This document shows, one piece after another, positions 9,753 through 21,525 of a stretch of 64,000 nt of DNA; the first letter of the stretch is position 1, and each line of letters begins with the position of its first letter. The notes beneath the pieces were generated by a model. It saw only the letters and a program-made list of their open reading frames with translations, searched no databases and was not told where the DNA came from. The stretch is from Baylisascaris procyonis. Its lineage: Eukaryota; Nematoda; Chromadorea; Rhabditida; Ascarididae. The translations under genes and the position numbers were made by a program. The stretch spans positions 62,001-126,000 of the forward strand of contig JAZARR010000134.1 of NCBI GenBank assembly GCA_037389465.1. Reading direction: 5' to 3'.

Positions 9753-10060
9753 AAAATTCGTCAGTAAAACTGTCGCATATGTAGGGAATGGAAAGGGAAA
9801 CTTGGGCATTACGTTCATGTTCACTACGACGTCTACGATGTCGAAGAGAGGGGTTGTCGAGATGTTGTTGTCTGTGGTTGGATGAGAAGTTAAGATGGTA
9901 GCCGTTAGTGGCAAGAATGTATTGGGCGCGGTGAAGAGAAGTTTCCATGCTGTCGTGGTCGGTATTGTCGAAAACCTGTACTCGGCTGATATATTTGAAA
10001 GCCCCGCTTTTTACTAAAAAACATTTGACGCATTTTTGAAATATTTCTATCACGTAAAAT
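9753..10060 (-). mobile_element. Penelope-like element, upstream part, copy 1
   Basis: Minus-strand remainder of the Penelope element split by Gypsy A. One frame gives LHRAQYILATNGYHLNF and then SIPYICDSFTDEFSL, the region between RT and the GIY-YIG domain. It meets the frame starting LLLSKHQLLLKQ across the Gypsy A insertion once one copy of the 5-base duplication is ignored. The element is 5'-truncated about 50 bases upstream of gene A exon 1; no RT catalytic core is present. Confidence 0.65.
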
Positions 10061-10078
10061 CTCATTATTTCTCTGCAT

Positions 10079-10080
10079 AG
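10079..10080 (+). promoter_or_regulatory. Possible (trans-)splice acceptor before gene A
   Basis: TTTCTCTGCATAG ends 35 bases upstream of the gene A ATG at 10116. In nematodes such a site could receive a spliced leader or end a 5' UTR intron. Sequence support is only the acceptor-like tract. Confidence 0.3.
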
Positions 10081-10115
10081 GCGGATATGGCAGCAATTAG
10101 CTAGAATTGGTTACG

Positions 10116-13100
10116 ATGGGTCCTACGATAGCAATATGCAACAGGCGGATCACATTCGGCCATTGGACGCGATATGTGATCCTTGCAATATCAGTGATAT
10201 GCCTTACACTCCTCATCAGCAATTCCCTCATTCTAAACTTTACGATAATCTGCACGTCGGATGATGACTCATCAACCAATAACACTGCCTCAGGTGAGCA
10301 GTACTTGTATTTGTTTGCTTCTTAAAAGCTTCACCACGACCAATGTCGTAAATATTCAGAAATCAGGGCACTTTTTTATGGAATAGCAAAAGCAATCACC
10401 TCAGTGGAATCATAATTTTCAACAGTTTGGGTGAAAAAGAATCAAACTTTTGGTTTTTCAGATCGATCACTCGAAAATGGGCGACGATATCATTACTCGT
10501 CAACTCAAAAGGGACTCCTTTTCTCAGTTGTGGCCTTGGGAACTCTCATTGGAACGGTAGCAGTGGTGGTTCGTCTCTCGACTATCATTACCATAAGGTA
10601 ACCCATTTATAAGAAACCGAAACTTCAGCTAAAACATTCAAATTGGCTGTCTTCAATAAATGGTTATAGACGAACATTTTATACGGAAGTTTCACCAAAG
10701 AATTGGAAAGAGTAACTGCTACTACTCGACAGCAAGTACCCCGCAATGTTCTCTTCAGAGGTTCTCAAACATTCGCGTAATCCCTTTAAAACATCTAATT
10801 GCTTTTTCCGGCGATATGCAATGCATGGCATAATCTTCGACAGTTTTTGATCTTCCAATAGGACAATTGATTCTTTAAAGGGATTACGCGAGTGTTTGAT
10901 TATATTTCATCTTTGCAAAATCTGAAATTAAAATGCACATTTTCTCAGCTTCCCCTTAACGTTCACGTGTTAATGCTTCAAGGACTTCCTGGGAACTCTC
11001 CTTGATGTAGTACAGCTTTCAATAAGCTCATAGGTGCCGATCACGATGAAATGCAGGAAAAAGTAATGGTCTTGACCATACCCTGTTTTAGCAGGTCAAT
11101 TTTCAGTCGCTTTGACGAAATTTGACCACGGCGACCAATTTTGCGCATTTGCAGTGGTCAGATTCGGACAACTTTAATCAGAAATTCATAAACAATCCTA
11201 GGCAAAAAAAGTTCCAGAAGTTTATTGCAACGCAACTGAAAGTAACTGTAAAAACTTCCTTCCTCGACCAAGTTAGTGTTGGGAAAAAATTTTGGCGTGA
11301 TGTTTTTCCTCAAAAAACACCATTTTTCTCCTAACAAAATGACCACAGATTTACGCCACATCAGGGGTTGCAAAATTCTATGAACCTGGATTTTTCAGGA
11401 AGCTGTTCACCGCGTTCGGTATGATATCGGGAATATCGACAGTTTTTTTACCACGACTTGCGTCCTTTGGCTTCTATTGGCTCCTCATCGCTCGTTTCTT
11501 GGAGGCAGTTTGTTGAATTTTCGAGACAAGCGAAATACTCTACATTCAATCCATAAAGTTAACTAGTTGCCTGACGCTTTTAGAAAGGCGTCAGTGAGTC
11601 CCTCAAACTCAGCGAATTTAGGAATACTTCAACCCTCTGATTCATGGACACTTCAACCCTCAATATGTTCACGCGAAATCTCCCCACTTCCTAATTTCAG
11701 AACTGAGTCGCTGAAGTGTCCCTTGTAGCTTATTCATAGGAAAAATTCACTATAAATTAGCCATACAGAGCATAACAAATTAAATGTGGCTAAGGTGTTC
11801 ACATATCACTTCACAGAATGACTGTGAGGTGGAGTATTGGTCAGTCTCAGCATTTAAAGTCTATCTTGTATACCTAAATAGACGATTTAGATCTTTTCAG
11901 TCGAATTTGGGAGTGGTGAAGGGTTAAGAGGAAAAGATGTCATGAAAGAACACCTGCCAATTTTTTATGTTGTGGTAATTTAATAAGCTTCTGTTAATTT
12001 GAAGTATTTTCGACGCAAAAATCATTCAACATTCAAGCGATAAAACTTCTGATTCTATACCATCTACTTCCCACAAAATATTTCATAAAAGCTTCATATC
12101 TCTTGAGGGAATAACCTCTATAAAAAAGGCTTGATGACTGCTACTTTCAATGGAAAAATGGTCAGCAAAAAAGTCGGAGGGATGTCCAGGATTTGTATAT
12201 TATTCTTTTTGAGAAAATATCCATACCTGCTTGCAAAAAAGACACTTAGCAAAGTTGAACTGCTCAGAGAAGAAGTGATACAACGGACGTGGGAACATGG
12301 CAATATAAGTAGGACGATAAGATATCCTTCGAATTAAAATGGTGAATCGTCTGTTTTCAGGGCTTTGCGCTGGCAGCCGCATATCCAGTTATCGGCTCGA
12401 TTACGTCACAATGGTCAACTTTAGCCGACAGTGGAATGTATCTCTCCCTACTGTCCTGTCATTTTCAGGTGCGACATTAATGTAGTGACACTGTAAAAAT
12501 GCATTGCACCGCCATCACATCTGCGATATCCATAAAATGTCTGCCCGTCTGCGTGATAATTCCAAACGTTGAGCCGAAAAAGCTACTACGATCGTATTAG
12601 GTGAGTTTAGGTTATTGCATAGTGTGATTCCTATTTTCCTTCCCTGATTACCCATTCGGTTGATCACTGACATCTAAATGTGCCGCGAATTTGGCAAATC
12701 ACCTCTGCTCTTCAGTCGGTGGGATGATAGAAAAAAAGCATTTTTAAAATGGCCATTCCGTATATTGGACTGTTTTCATAAGGCCTGTCAGGCAGTTTGC
12801 CTTTTTCATATGCTCTTGCAAATTTAGATTTATCAAATGCATTGTGGGAAGATCGGGTCTAGGTGTTTGTATGAGCCCTGTCTATGTGAGAGCGCACTAA
12901 CGTGTGTAAGTATCCTACCTGTCTGCTTGAACTGTAGCAACGGCTGAGGGGACGTGGGAGCGCACTAACGAAATTTGGAGGTATATTTTGCACCTCACTT
13001 TGAGTGTAGTGTGCATTTCGCATCTTCGGGTAACCTACTATGCCAAGTTCCAGATTGATCCATCGAGTGCTGCGAACATTATAAATGACTAAAAAAGCTA

Positions 13101-16100
13101 AGAAATTGGGAAGAACTTCTGACATTACACGTCCACTCAGAACGGAGTGGCCAGAAAGGAAAGCCAGAGATCTGACGCGATTAGGCTTCTGCATAACGTT
13201 GTGGCCACGAACCAGTGTGAAAGATTTTCAAAAAAGCAGTGTACATGGGGTGATGTCATTATGCCTTGAATGGTCCGTTTGCTCATGCAAATCTCCTATA
13301 AAAAATTTGTCCTCCTTTTACCTCATTGCTGCAAAGTGGACTTGAACTTTTTCGCGGTAAAAACCTTTGGCTCTTTCCGAGGTTAATGTACTAATGCGAA
13401 AGATAATAAAAGAAGTCAACATGTGGTAAGCAGACCCCTAAAATTCTTAAGAGCGGTTCCGAACCTAAACTTTAGCAGAAGACCTTTACGGTGGCTCAAT
13501 GCCATTACAATATGAACTCACTATTGCATGTGTCTCAGTTTTTCGGCAATTCATGATATCGGTCGGTCTGTTCGGTTTAATTGTAAAGACACGTATCGTG
13601 ACATCCCCACTGCCCCAAGTGTTCTTTTAGTTAAGCGCCTGATTAACTGGTAGACTGCTGGGTTGAAAAGCATTAGCTCATGGCACATTAGCTAGCGTCC
13701 TTGCACTGCGCTCTGCTTACTTGAATCCTTATTGAGCATTTTAAGAAGTTTGATTGGCTAAATTTTTTTATTCGAAAAGTATTCTTTGATCTCTTTGTTC
13801 ATCTACAATACTCGCTAGTTTTTGTCATTCATGAGAATTCAAAATTCCTCTGTTCAGCCTTCTGTAGATGCCAGAATGTGAGAGGAATAATCGTCGACGA
13901 TTATCATGTGCACAATTTTCAGCTTGGACCGATGTTAACGATGCCACTCTCAGGTGCGCTTTATGTGTCATCGCTTGGGTTGGCGTATGCATATTATTTC
14001 ATTGGTACACTCACACCCTTCGCTTTCCTCCTCTTCCACGTCATTTTCCGTGATTCGCCACGCTTTCATACGTACTGTTCTTCATTCATTCTTCTTTGCT
14101 GCAAACTGAAATGACCATTGCATTTGTGCAATATCCCACTACGACATCATCCTCCCATCCAAAAATTTAAGCGTCCTATTGACTTCCAAATCACTTTTAA
14201 TTGTTATTCAAAGCGGAAATTGTTCAAGAAAGCTGCACTTCTTTGAATGTGGATAGACATTCGAAAAATTGCTATTCCTACACTCAAAAGTCAGGGATTA
14301 TCAAAACAATCGATTTTTATGAAAGAATATTTAACCCATTCTAACCAACTCAAACAGTGATAAAACAGCCCATATTTGTCCTTCCAAATGGGTCATATAA
14401 CACCAAATATGCATAAATTACGTCCTTTCCAACTGGTTCAAAGATTTCATAGGCATACATTCTCGCCGATACATGCAACCATCATTGCCATAAAGCAATT
14501 GTGCAAACTTTCGCAAACGATGACTTATGCAACGCGAAAGTAGAAACGAAAGAAAACTAATCATAATGGATAACTGTTCGCAAATAGTGAATAAAGTTAA
14601 CGCTAATCATATGTTGTTTAACGGCGGTGTTGGTTCCAAGCGATGCGATCCAATTGACCGTGAGATTCACTCATAACTTTCAATTCTTTATTTCCATTGA
14701 AGAGTTAATTTTTTTATGAGGTCAATTTTTAGCATTGTGAGTGAGAAGGAGCTAAAGGTCATTGAACATGGCAAAAACGTCATAATGAAACGGCAACAAA
14801 AGGTACCATATGGCTCTCTGCTAACGAGCATTCAAATATGGGCTATTTGGGCTCTGTGCACCGGCGGAACGTTTGGATTCCAGCTCTTCTTTCAGTACGC
14901 ACCCATATACCTCAATAAGGTACGAGATTTGCTCGCTGAAAATCGTTTATCACATTAAATCCTGGAAATGGCTTTACTGGTGTCTGAAGATGCTTACTGA
15001 TGCTCCAATTTGGTTACTTCTTGATACAGACTGCTGCTCAATGCTTTCTTTTTCGCACGAAACGTCCACTCTTCCACGTTTTTTCACATGTTTTCTGAAA
15101 TTTCTTCAGCTGAAAGAAATATGGATGCAACCGGTGTCAATACTCTCATTATTAACGCTTTAATTTTAGGCACTAGAAATTTGATTCTTTTTCGCGTAGT
15201 CTTTTTGGTTTCGCTTTTTTCAAAAGACAACTGAAATAGTGCGGCACTATCACAACTCTTCATCCCAATGGCTCTGTTATTGTTAAAATCCACGAAAGTC
15301 CTCCTATCTAGTTATCGAGGTGCTGACGCCTAAATTTAAAAAAAAACGCTTTGAGCAGAAATCGCCTTCCCTTAAATGACTCTTAATAGGAAATATGACT
15401 AAAAACAACTACTCGAATTCACTGCGACCGATGACAGACTCAAATTCCCTATTCGTTGTTTATTACTGCACAACTTTCAAAGCGCTATCTAGTTTCTCAG
15501 ACTAGAAACTTTCAAAATTCCACTTTCATTTCTTTGCGATTCTCGGGATTACACATGAACGGAATGTGCTCTACTCTACCTTATCCTTTCTGTACCTTTA
15601 TAACTGCGTTGCCTCGCGATCATTGCACCCATAAGTGTTGAACTACTTCTTATAATCAGTTATTGTTTTACTATATGTTGACGTTGTTTTTATATGAGGC
15701 CAACGAGGACAGTCTGCATGAAAAGGTTGAACAAAGCCACTATAGAATGATGGCACTGAATTACATTTGCTCACTAATAAAGTGTTTGTTGCAGGTGTTG
15801 CATTTCGAAATTGAAAGCACTGGATTCGCGACGGCGATGCCTTATATTTTCTCGATGATCATCAAAATATGCGCGGGTCCGCTCAGCGATCGTGCACCGT
15901 GCATGAGTGAAAAGGCGCGAGTCATGATGTTTACCTTCATTTCACAGGGTCTCTCTAAGAATCTTCATTATTCCATTTGTTCACAATTCCGAACTTATGT
16001 TTTTTCGTATCGACAAACGAAATTTTCTCAGAAGCGTTAGGTATGGGAAAGTATAGGAATGACGAGATCATCGAAATCGGGTCTATACAACCATTTACTC

Positions 16101-19100
16101 TTTTTCATATCCTCCCCCCCCCGCCAATACGAATGCTTTTTAACTTTCAAACCTTTAGGCTATCACAATTCTTAGAAAGTAGGAAATGCACAGAGTCGCT
16201 AAATGACCATGTTTTTTTTCTTTTTTTTGCAAAATAATCCACCGGACTTGGCGTAAATGGCGATCGAAATTTTATTTCCAACTTAGCCTTCACTCTAAAA
16301 CCACGGTTTCCTCATCCTTGTCCTACCCTTTTGAGAGACCCAACACAATGACCATACATGGTACGAATCGTTCGAGCTCTCAGTCTTGATTCATGCACTG
16401 TTGGAGAAAAGTTGGAGGAATCTTCGCGAATCTGCATTAGATCTTTCTACCACAGTAGCATTCTCTCTAAACGGGAGGGAGGGAGAGTTTCAAAGTCTTG
16501 AATCTTGAAAAGTCAAGCTGCAGCAAGTAAATCCAGGTTAGTTTGCTGTGAAAACATGGAATCTACAAAGAAGGGAGCTCGCAAAGCCTTATTTTCAAGG
16601 TGTAAAAAACGTTAGGACTTTCAGGAACGATGGCCGTATGTTTCCTCTGTTTGGCAGTGATCCCACCTGAGATGTCTACACTTGGCCAAGTCGCGTACAC
16701 CGCAGCAATTGCGTTTTCCGGTATGAACTGGGCAGGAGCAATAAAGTGTGCTCAGTTGGTAGCTAATTCTCTTCTTTCTAGCTTTTTCATTGATGCTGCT
16801 TATTCCTTAGATAGTGAAATAGCCTTCTAGTTAACATTTTAAATTCAACAAATTGTTTCATTTCTGCAGAAGATCAATCATCATGATGGAGAATGCTGTG
16901 AAATTGGAGCATTTCAGAAAATCATATTTTTTGGCGTTGTAGACATCGAATCATTTGGAAAGCTGTATGCGTTATTTTTGAATGAGAAAAGTGCAAACGG
17001 CAAAGACGCAAATTGGAAGTGAACCGGTGTTGTGAAATGCCTTCATATGAAGCAGGTGAAAATGTGCTTGCTATGTTATTCTTCTATGGCTTCCATGTTA
17101 ACTGCCAGTTCCTAGCGTTGAAAACTTCTTCAAATGTTTACGGGAGACTTGAAATGTTTCAACAACCTTGAGGTTTCACGAGTTTTTCGCGTCTTTTTTA
17201 TGCAAGTGCATGGCCGCACAACGAGTTCATGCTATTTACCTCGGGGAGCGGATGAGCTAAAGCAGCAAAATTTTTTTTGCATTTTTCTATGCTTTCTGAG
17301 TCGTTCTATAAAACCAATTTCGTCCCTTTTTGAGAGTTTCAGGAGTTGAGAACTCATGAAATACTTGCTATACTATAAATTGCGACAGACTGAAATTAAT
17401 TATTTCGGTTTAAATTTTTATTAGCTATCCATTTGTAGGTAAACGCGTCCAGCCACTTTCTGCTAATTGTACAAAAATTTAGACTAATGGATAAAGCGCA
17501 TATCGTGCCATTTTATCTTGCCCCTTTCTTAACTTTTCAGTTGCTGTTTATATCACAGACGGTTGTCTTTGCCGAAATTTTGGAGACTTGCAATAAGGGA
17601 CATTTTGGCAGGATAAATCGTCAGTGATTAAATTAATCTTAGTCAATAAGGATCAGTATGAAGAGTACATAGGGCATCAGGAATGGTGAGAAAAGGGTGA
17701 GCGGGAGTAAGGTGAAGGAAGGGGAGGAGGAGCGGAGATGGAAGAGCGATCATCGAAATTTCCTTTAGAGGAATAACTGATGCAAAAAGGTGTAACCGAA
17801 CTTGTTGTAACATTTCACACCTCTGCGGTCAATAGGCGTTTTTATCGATTTGCAGTCGAAATAATAGTAATGACGGCATTGTTTTATTCGTTAGTATTAA
17901 ATATAATCGCCTATGTGCTGCATTTATTTGCCCATTCGAAAGTTTCAACATAAATTTTGAAGACGAAGTGTGACCAATCGACGCACTTCAATTCTTTCAG
18001 AATTTACATACCATAGAGCAGTTTTTATGCGTATTGTAGCTGAGAGAAATTTTCCCATTCACACTTCAACGCGATGTTATTTATTTATTTATTATGCATG
18101 AAGGGTGTCGTACATATACTTCTCACATTTGCGCCTGCTTACCGTATTAGTAGCCAAAGTTCATCCATTTCCTGTCTTGTGTCGTCGACTGCTGTTGTTC
18201 TACATTTCATATGTCGTTGTTCTTAATGGGGAGCAGCTGAAATCATCACTATGAAACTAAGTGACTATGATCTACAAAATGATTCCTATCGATTTTATGC
18301 TTTCTATAAGCAAAAACAAATTTCAAACTCATCTACAAATATCGAATGATTTTATATATAGTCATCGGCTTATAAGTATTCATAAAAACCTGCGACGTTT
18401 CACACCGGCCAGATCATATTTTACAGCTGGTTCATCTACCACAATAAATTCTCTGCAGAGGATTTGTGAGGATGGTACGATGAGTTGAAATATGAAACTA
18501 TTAGTTGAATTATTTATTAGCCGTTCATGGAAGCGGTCGGTCTAATGGCCACTCGGAAAATCTGCATTCTACCATCTCTTCGAACACATTTTCCAGTTGC
18601 TGAGGTGAAATTTGAGCAGGAACTCTGTTTTTGGTCAGCGCCATGCAACAAAGTTTGATTCATTATTTTAAAGTACCGATAAAAACTTATTTTAGCTCAG
18701 TCAATAAGAACCTTCATAGGAATGTTAGTGAGCTTGTTTTGTCAACATTCGTGTTCATTCAAAATGTTTCAATTTTCAAACAATTTTACTGCTAAATTAC
18801 TTCAAAATTCCTGTATAGCCCTATTATCTTTTAAACTTCCAACAGGAAACACACAGCGTTAACTCCTTTTGCCTTTTTTGCTTTCCATTTCATTAAAAAG
18901 CTGTCAGGAAGCATTAACTGATGGGACAATGAATAACCAAAAGGGAACGAGTTTGGATTTTTTATTCTCTATTGGTGTATCGTGGACGATTTCGAAGCCT
19001 TGAAATCCCACTCTTTCATGTTCACTCACAGAATTTTTTCAGGTAGCACGTCAGCACGTCCACTTTGTCCTGGCTGTGTTATCGGTGATCTCGTGCACTA

Positions 19101-19161
19101 TAATCCTCATATTACCTGCAGTGGTTTCCACACTTGCTCCAAACAATACGCATAAGGAATG
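10116..19161 (+). CDS. MFS/SLC17-like transporter gene A, copy 1 (exons 1-9, own last exon lost)
   Basis: Exons inferred from splice sites and homology with gene B: 10116-10293, 10462-10597, 11399-11504, 12361-12468, 13923-14071, 14733-14919, 15795-15948, 16625-16758, 19043-19161. They keep one frame of about 424 codons. TM1 is in exon 1 ([20 protein letters not shown]), with an NNT glycosylation sequon after it. MFS/SLC17 landmarks are [14 protein letters not shown] across exons 3-4, RDSPRFH in exon 5 and SEKELK with [20 protein letters not shown] in exon 6. The protein should be a plasma or vesicle membrane anion or organic-solute transporter; substrate is unknown. Intron 2 holds a small inverted-repeat element. 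Introns 4 and 8 (1.5 and 2.3 kb) show nothing coding. The native last exon is absent because the duplication junction falls in intron 9; compatible acceptors downstream belong to gene B. Confidence 0.8.
10765..10899. repeat. 135-base inverted-repeat element in gene A intron 2, copy 1
   Basis: Terminal arms of 26 bases (10765-10790 and 10874-10899) are inverted complements with one mismatch, around an 83-base centre. This resembles a small MITE or a long hairpin. No clear target-site duplication is seen. Confidence 0.6.
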
Positions 19162-19383
19162 GTCAGTTCGTTCAAATATGTCATTCTGTTCGTTGAGCAG
19201 TACTGAACCTTTCAAATTTTTCATTACTCTTCTCACTGTTATATTAAAATTTCCTTTGTCCCGCTGTGAATTTTTTTGACAACATACCGCAACAATTTTT
19301 GCGAAGCAATCCTTTAATGCATCAAAAACAACTTTGAGTGAGGAAATCAAATCATCTCAAAACTGCATTGGTACTTTTAATGT

Positions 19384-19853
19384 TGTTGGGTAGGGCGCCG
19401 AAGAGCCAAGCCAAGATATCCGATCGTGATGAAACATCGTAGTACCCGTTTTGCACTTCTTTGTGTGTGTGACGTTGGATATGGCACAGAAGAGCCAACC
19501 CAAGATATCCGATTGTGATGAAACATTGTAGTAATCGCTTTGCACTTTTTAAGTGGTGAATCATCACAGTTTCACATGCACTTGTTGAGTGGCCGTACAT
19601 AATGCCGTTGTCTGTCTTTGTGCCTTTGACGGTATCTGAGGCCTATAAAAGGCGGCTCGCAGCCCGTCAGATTCAGTCCTTTCTGGTGTACGTCACGCTC
19701 TCTCGTCAGTGTTCATCTCTATCGTCTCAGCCTTGCTCCTTTGCTTCATCTTGGAAGCCTGTTTATATTTTCCCAATAAAGTGCTTATACTAGCTCTGCC
19801 TACCTCCAACCAACGTCGCAGCCGACATAGCAAACTGGGATGCAGATACAACA
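19384..19853 (+). repeat. Gypsy B 5' LTR with internal 89-base duplication, copy 1
   Basis: 470 bases from TGTTGGGTAGGG to GATACAACA. Its first about 89 bases (19384-19472) are repeated in diverged form at 19473-19560, whereas the 3' LTR has this block once. It contains TATAAAA (19644-19650) and AATAAA (19775-19780). Confidence 0.85.
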
Positions 19854-19855
19854 AG

Positions 19856-19886
19856 TGGCGATCAGGATGAGATTCGAACTCACGCG
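19856..19886 (+). other. Extended tRNA-complementary primer-binding region, Gypsy B copy 1
   Basis: TGGCGATCAGGATGAGATTC followed by GAACTCACGCG is the reverse complement of a tRNA 3' region. It comprises CCA, a G discriminator, acceptor strand CCTGATC and a complete T-arm: stem GTGAG/CTCAT (with one G-U pair) and loop TTCGAAT. An ordinary primer-binding site is about 8-18 bases; here 28 or more are complementary. The tRNA identity is not assigned. Confidence 0.75.
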
Positions 19887-19928
19887 AGGAGGAGACGACA
19901 GTGGAAGCTCTACAAACATTTTTGCTTA

Positions 19929-20682
19929 GTTACCGGTCGAAGCTCCACTTGCATCATGGCCAACAACAGACAAGCCGTGGACCCGCATCCATGTGGACTA
20001 CGCAGGACGTGTGCGCTTCCTGTTGCGGAAACTTGACGCAACAACCTACGAGAAGTACGCAAACTACATTCTCTCGAGGCAGCCACGTGACCTCAAATTC
20101 GACGAAACCATCAACATCCTCAAGGACATCTTCGGACCGAAGATATCGCTATTCAACCAGCGTTATCACTGTCTGAAGCTTGCCAGAAACCCGCGAGACG
20201 ACATCACGACATATGGCAGCATCGTCAACCGGGAATGCGAGAAGTTTCGTCTAGGCGAACTCAACCCAGAGCAGTTGAAGTGCCTCATCTTCGTATGCGG
20301 ACTCCAATCGCCAGCAGATGCCGAGTATCGACTCCACTTGCTCAACAGGATCGATACGAACGCCAATGCAACGCTCAAGGATCTCATCGCAGAATACAGA
20401 CGGCTCGACAATCTCAAGCACGACAACAGAATGGTCGAAGATTCGAGCGCGATCCAGACGGTCAACGTTGCGACAGTTCCGAGCAAGCCGAAACGCTTCA
20501 AAGGAAGGCGCCAAAGAAGCGAGCCAAGCATCAGACGCAATGCGACAGAGCAGCTACACCAAGAACACCGTGCTGGCATTGCGGCGGCATGCACTTCGTC
20601 AAGGAATGCCGATTCTCCTACCACAAGTGCACTCAGTGCGGAAACACAGGACACAAGGAAGGCTACTGTGCGTGCAGTCTGA
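19929..20682 (+). pseudogene. Gypsy B gag with integrase-derived N-terminus, copy 1
   Basis: From about 19935 the frame reads [20 protein letters not shown] then AG, closely matching the integrase-core start in Gypsy A (APWPIPDKPWARVHIDYAG). It then passes in frame into gag [20 protein letters not shown], which aligns with Gypsy A gag RVRLLLQKLDTPVYEKHANY. The N-terminal part of gag is thus replaced by an integrase fragment. The rest of gag ([31 protein letters not shown]) is standard. The frame ends at 20682; the knuckles lie in the frame of 20235-21413. Confidence 0.75.
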
Positions 20683-21150
20683 GACAGTACAAGCAGAGGA
20701 CCAACGAACGACGCCGGAGCTATCAATCAGACAGTATTCAAAGCGCCAAGACGACGACGAACGCGCAACAACGGCGGAAGTTCGTCACCGCGCTCATCGA
20801 CGGGCACTCAGTTCGATTCCAAGTGGACACAGGATTGGACATCACCGTCATGTCAAAGAAGTCATGGAAGCGAATCGGGTCCCCTCGTCTACAGCCAGCC
20901 ACGGAGGAAGCCCTCGACGCATCGAACAATCCAATCCGTTTCTCTGGACAGACGACCAGAACGCTCGAGATAAACGGACGAACGGCAGCAGGACGAACGC
21001 GCGCAACTTATTGGGCCTCGACTTCATCGACAAGTTGGACCTATGGAACTTGGTCACGCTATGCGACAACGTCCGACGGATTACTCCCACCGACCAATCC
21101 GTCAAGAAAAGCCTCGATCCAGCCACCGTTTTCAACCCGCGGGAACGCTA
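20550..21150 (+). pseudogene. Gypsy B zinc knuckles and protease, copy 1
   Basis: In the frame of 20235-21413 two knuckles read [13 protein letters not shown] and [14 protein letters not shown]. The protease block [18 protein letters not shown] follows, with an intact D-T-G. The following protease C-terminal region ([15 protein letters not shown]) is found in another frame near 21010-21050, so at least one frameshift separates them. Confidence 0.7.
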
Positions 21151-21249
21151 TCCGGAGGTTTGCGACAAGGCGCCAGGACGATGTCGAAGCCCAAGGCAAC
21201 CCTCTGTCTGCGCAACGACGCCAAACCAGTTTTTTGACCCAAGCGACCA

Positions 21250-21525
21250 GTGCCCTACGCAGCTCTCGAAGCAGTGGGACAGGAACTCAGCCGGCTCGAA
21301 AACCAAGGCGTCATCTCGAAGATAGACTACCCGCGACGGGCAGCTCCAATCGTCGTCGTGAAGAAGGCATCCGGCAATCTTCGCATTTGCACGGACTTCT
21401 CCACTGGACTTAACGACGCTCTGGAGCTTCACAAGTACCCATTGCCACTGCTAGAAGACATAAACGCGACGCTCGGAAATCGTTCACCAACAGAAGTTCT
21501 CCTCGGACGTCAACTCCGCACCTGA
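21250..21525 (+). pseudogene. Gypsy B RT N-terminal fragment joined to integrase end, copy 1
   Basis: A 91-codon frame. It starts as RT fingers ([47 protein letters not shown]) and changes without a break to [15 protein letters not shown], the end of a Gypsy integrase core. The RT palm with YxDD, RNase H and most of integrase are deleted. The joint is near 21475. Such an element would need pol from a relative, for example Gypsy A. Confidence 0.8.

Noticed and set aside
12859..13345. Opposed short ORFs in gene A intron 4
   Set aside because: No splice context, no family resemblance, and the transporter frame is continuous without them.
17685..17755. Purine-rich tract in gene A intron 8
   Set aside because: G-tracts are too short and irregular for a convincing quadruplex and no other structure is evident.
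19856..19886. Possible tRNA gene on the minus strand
   Set aside because: Only the T-arm and 3' acceptor strand are present; no anticodon arm, D-arm or 5' acceptor strand follows. It sits exactly at the primer-binding position of an LTR element.
20166..20726. 186-codon minus-strand ORF opposite Gypsy B gag
   Set aside because: Antisense shadow of gag with no recognisable domain; its counterpart at 55682-56242 exists only because the region is duplicated.
20318..21325. 335-codon plus-strand ORF overlapping Gypsy B gag/protease
   Set aside because: It is a different frame through most of its length with low-complexity Ser/Arg-rich sequence; only a short stretch near 21010-21050 shows protease homology, from a frameshift.
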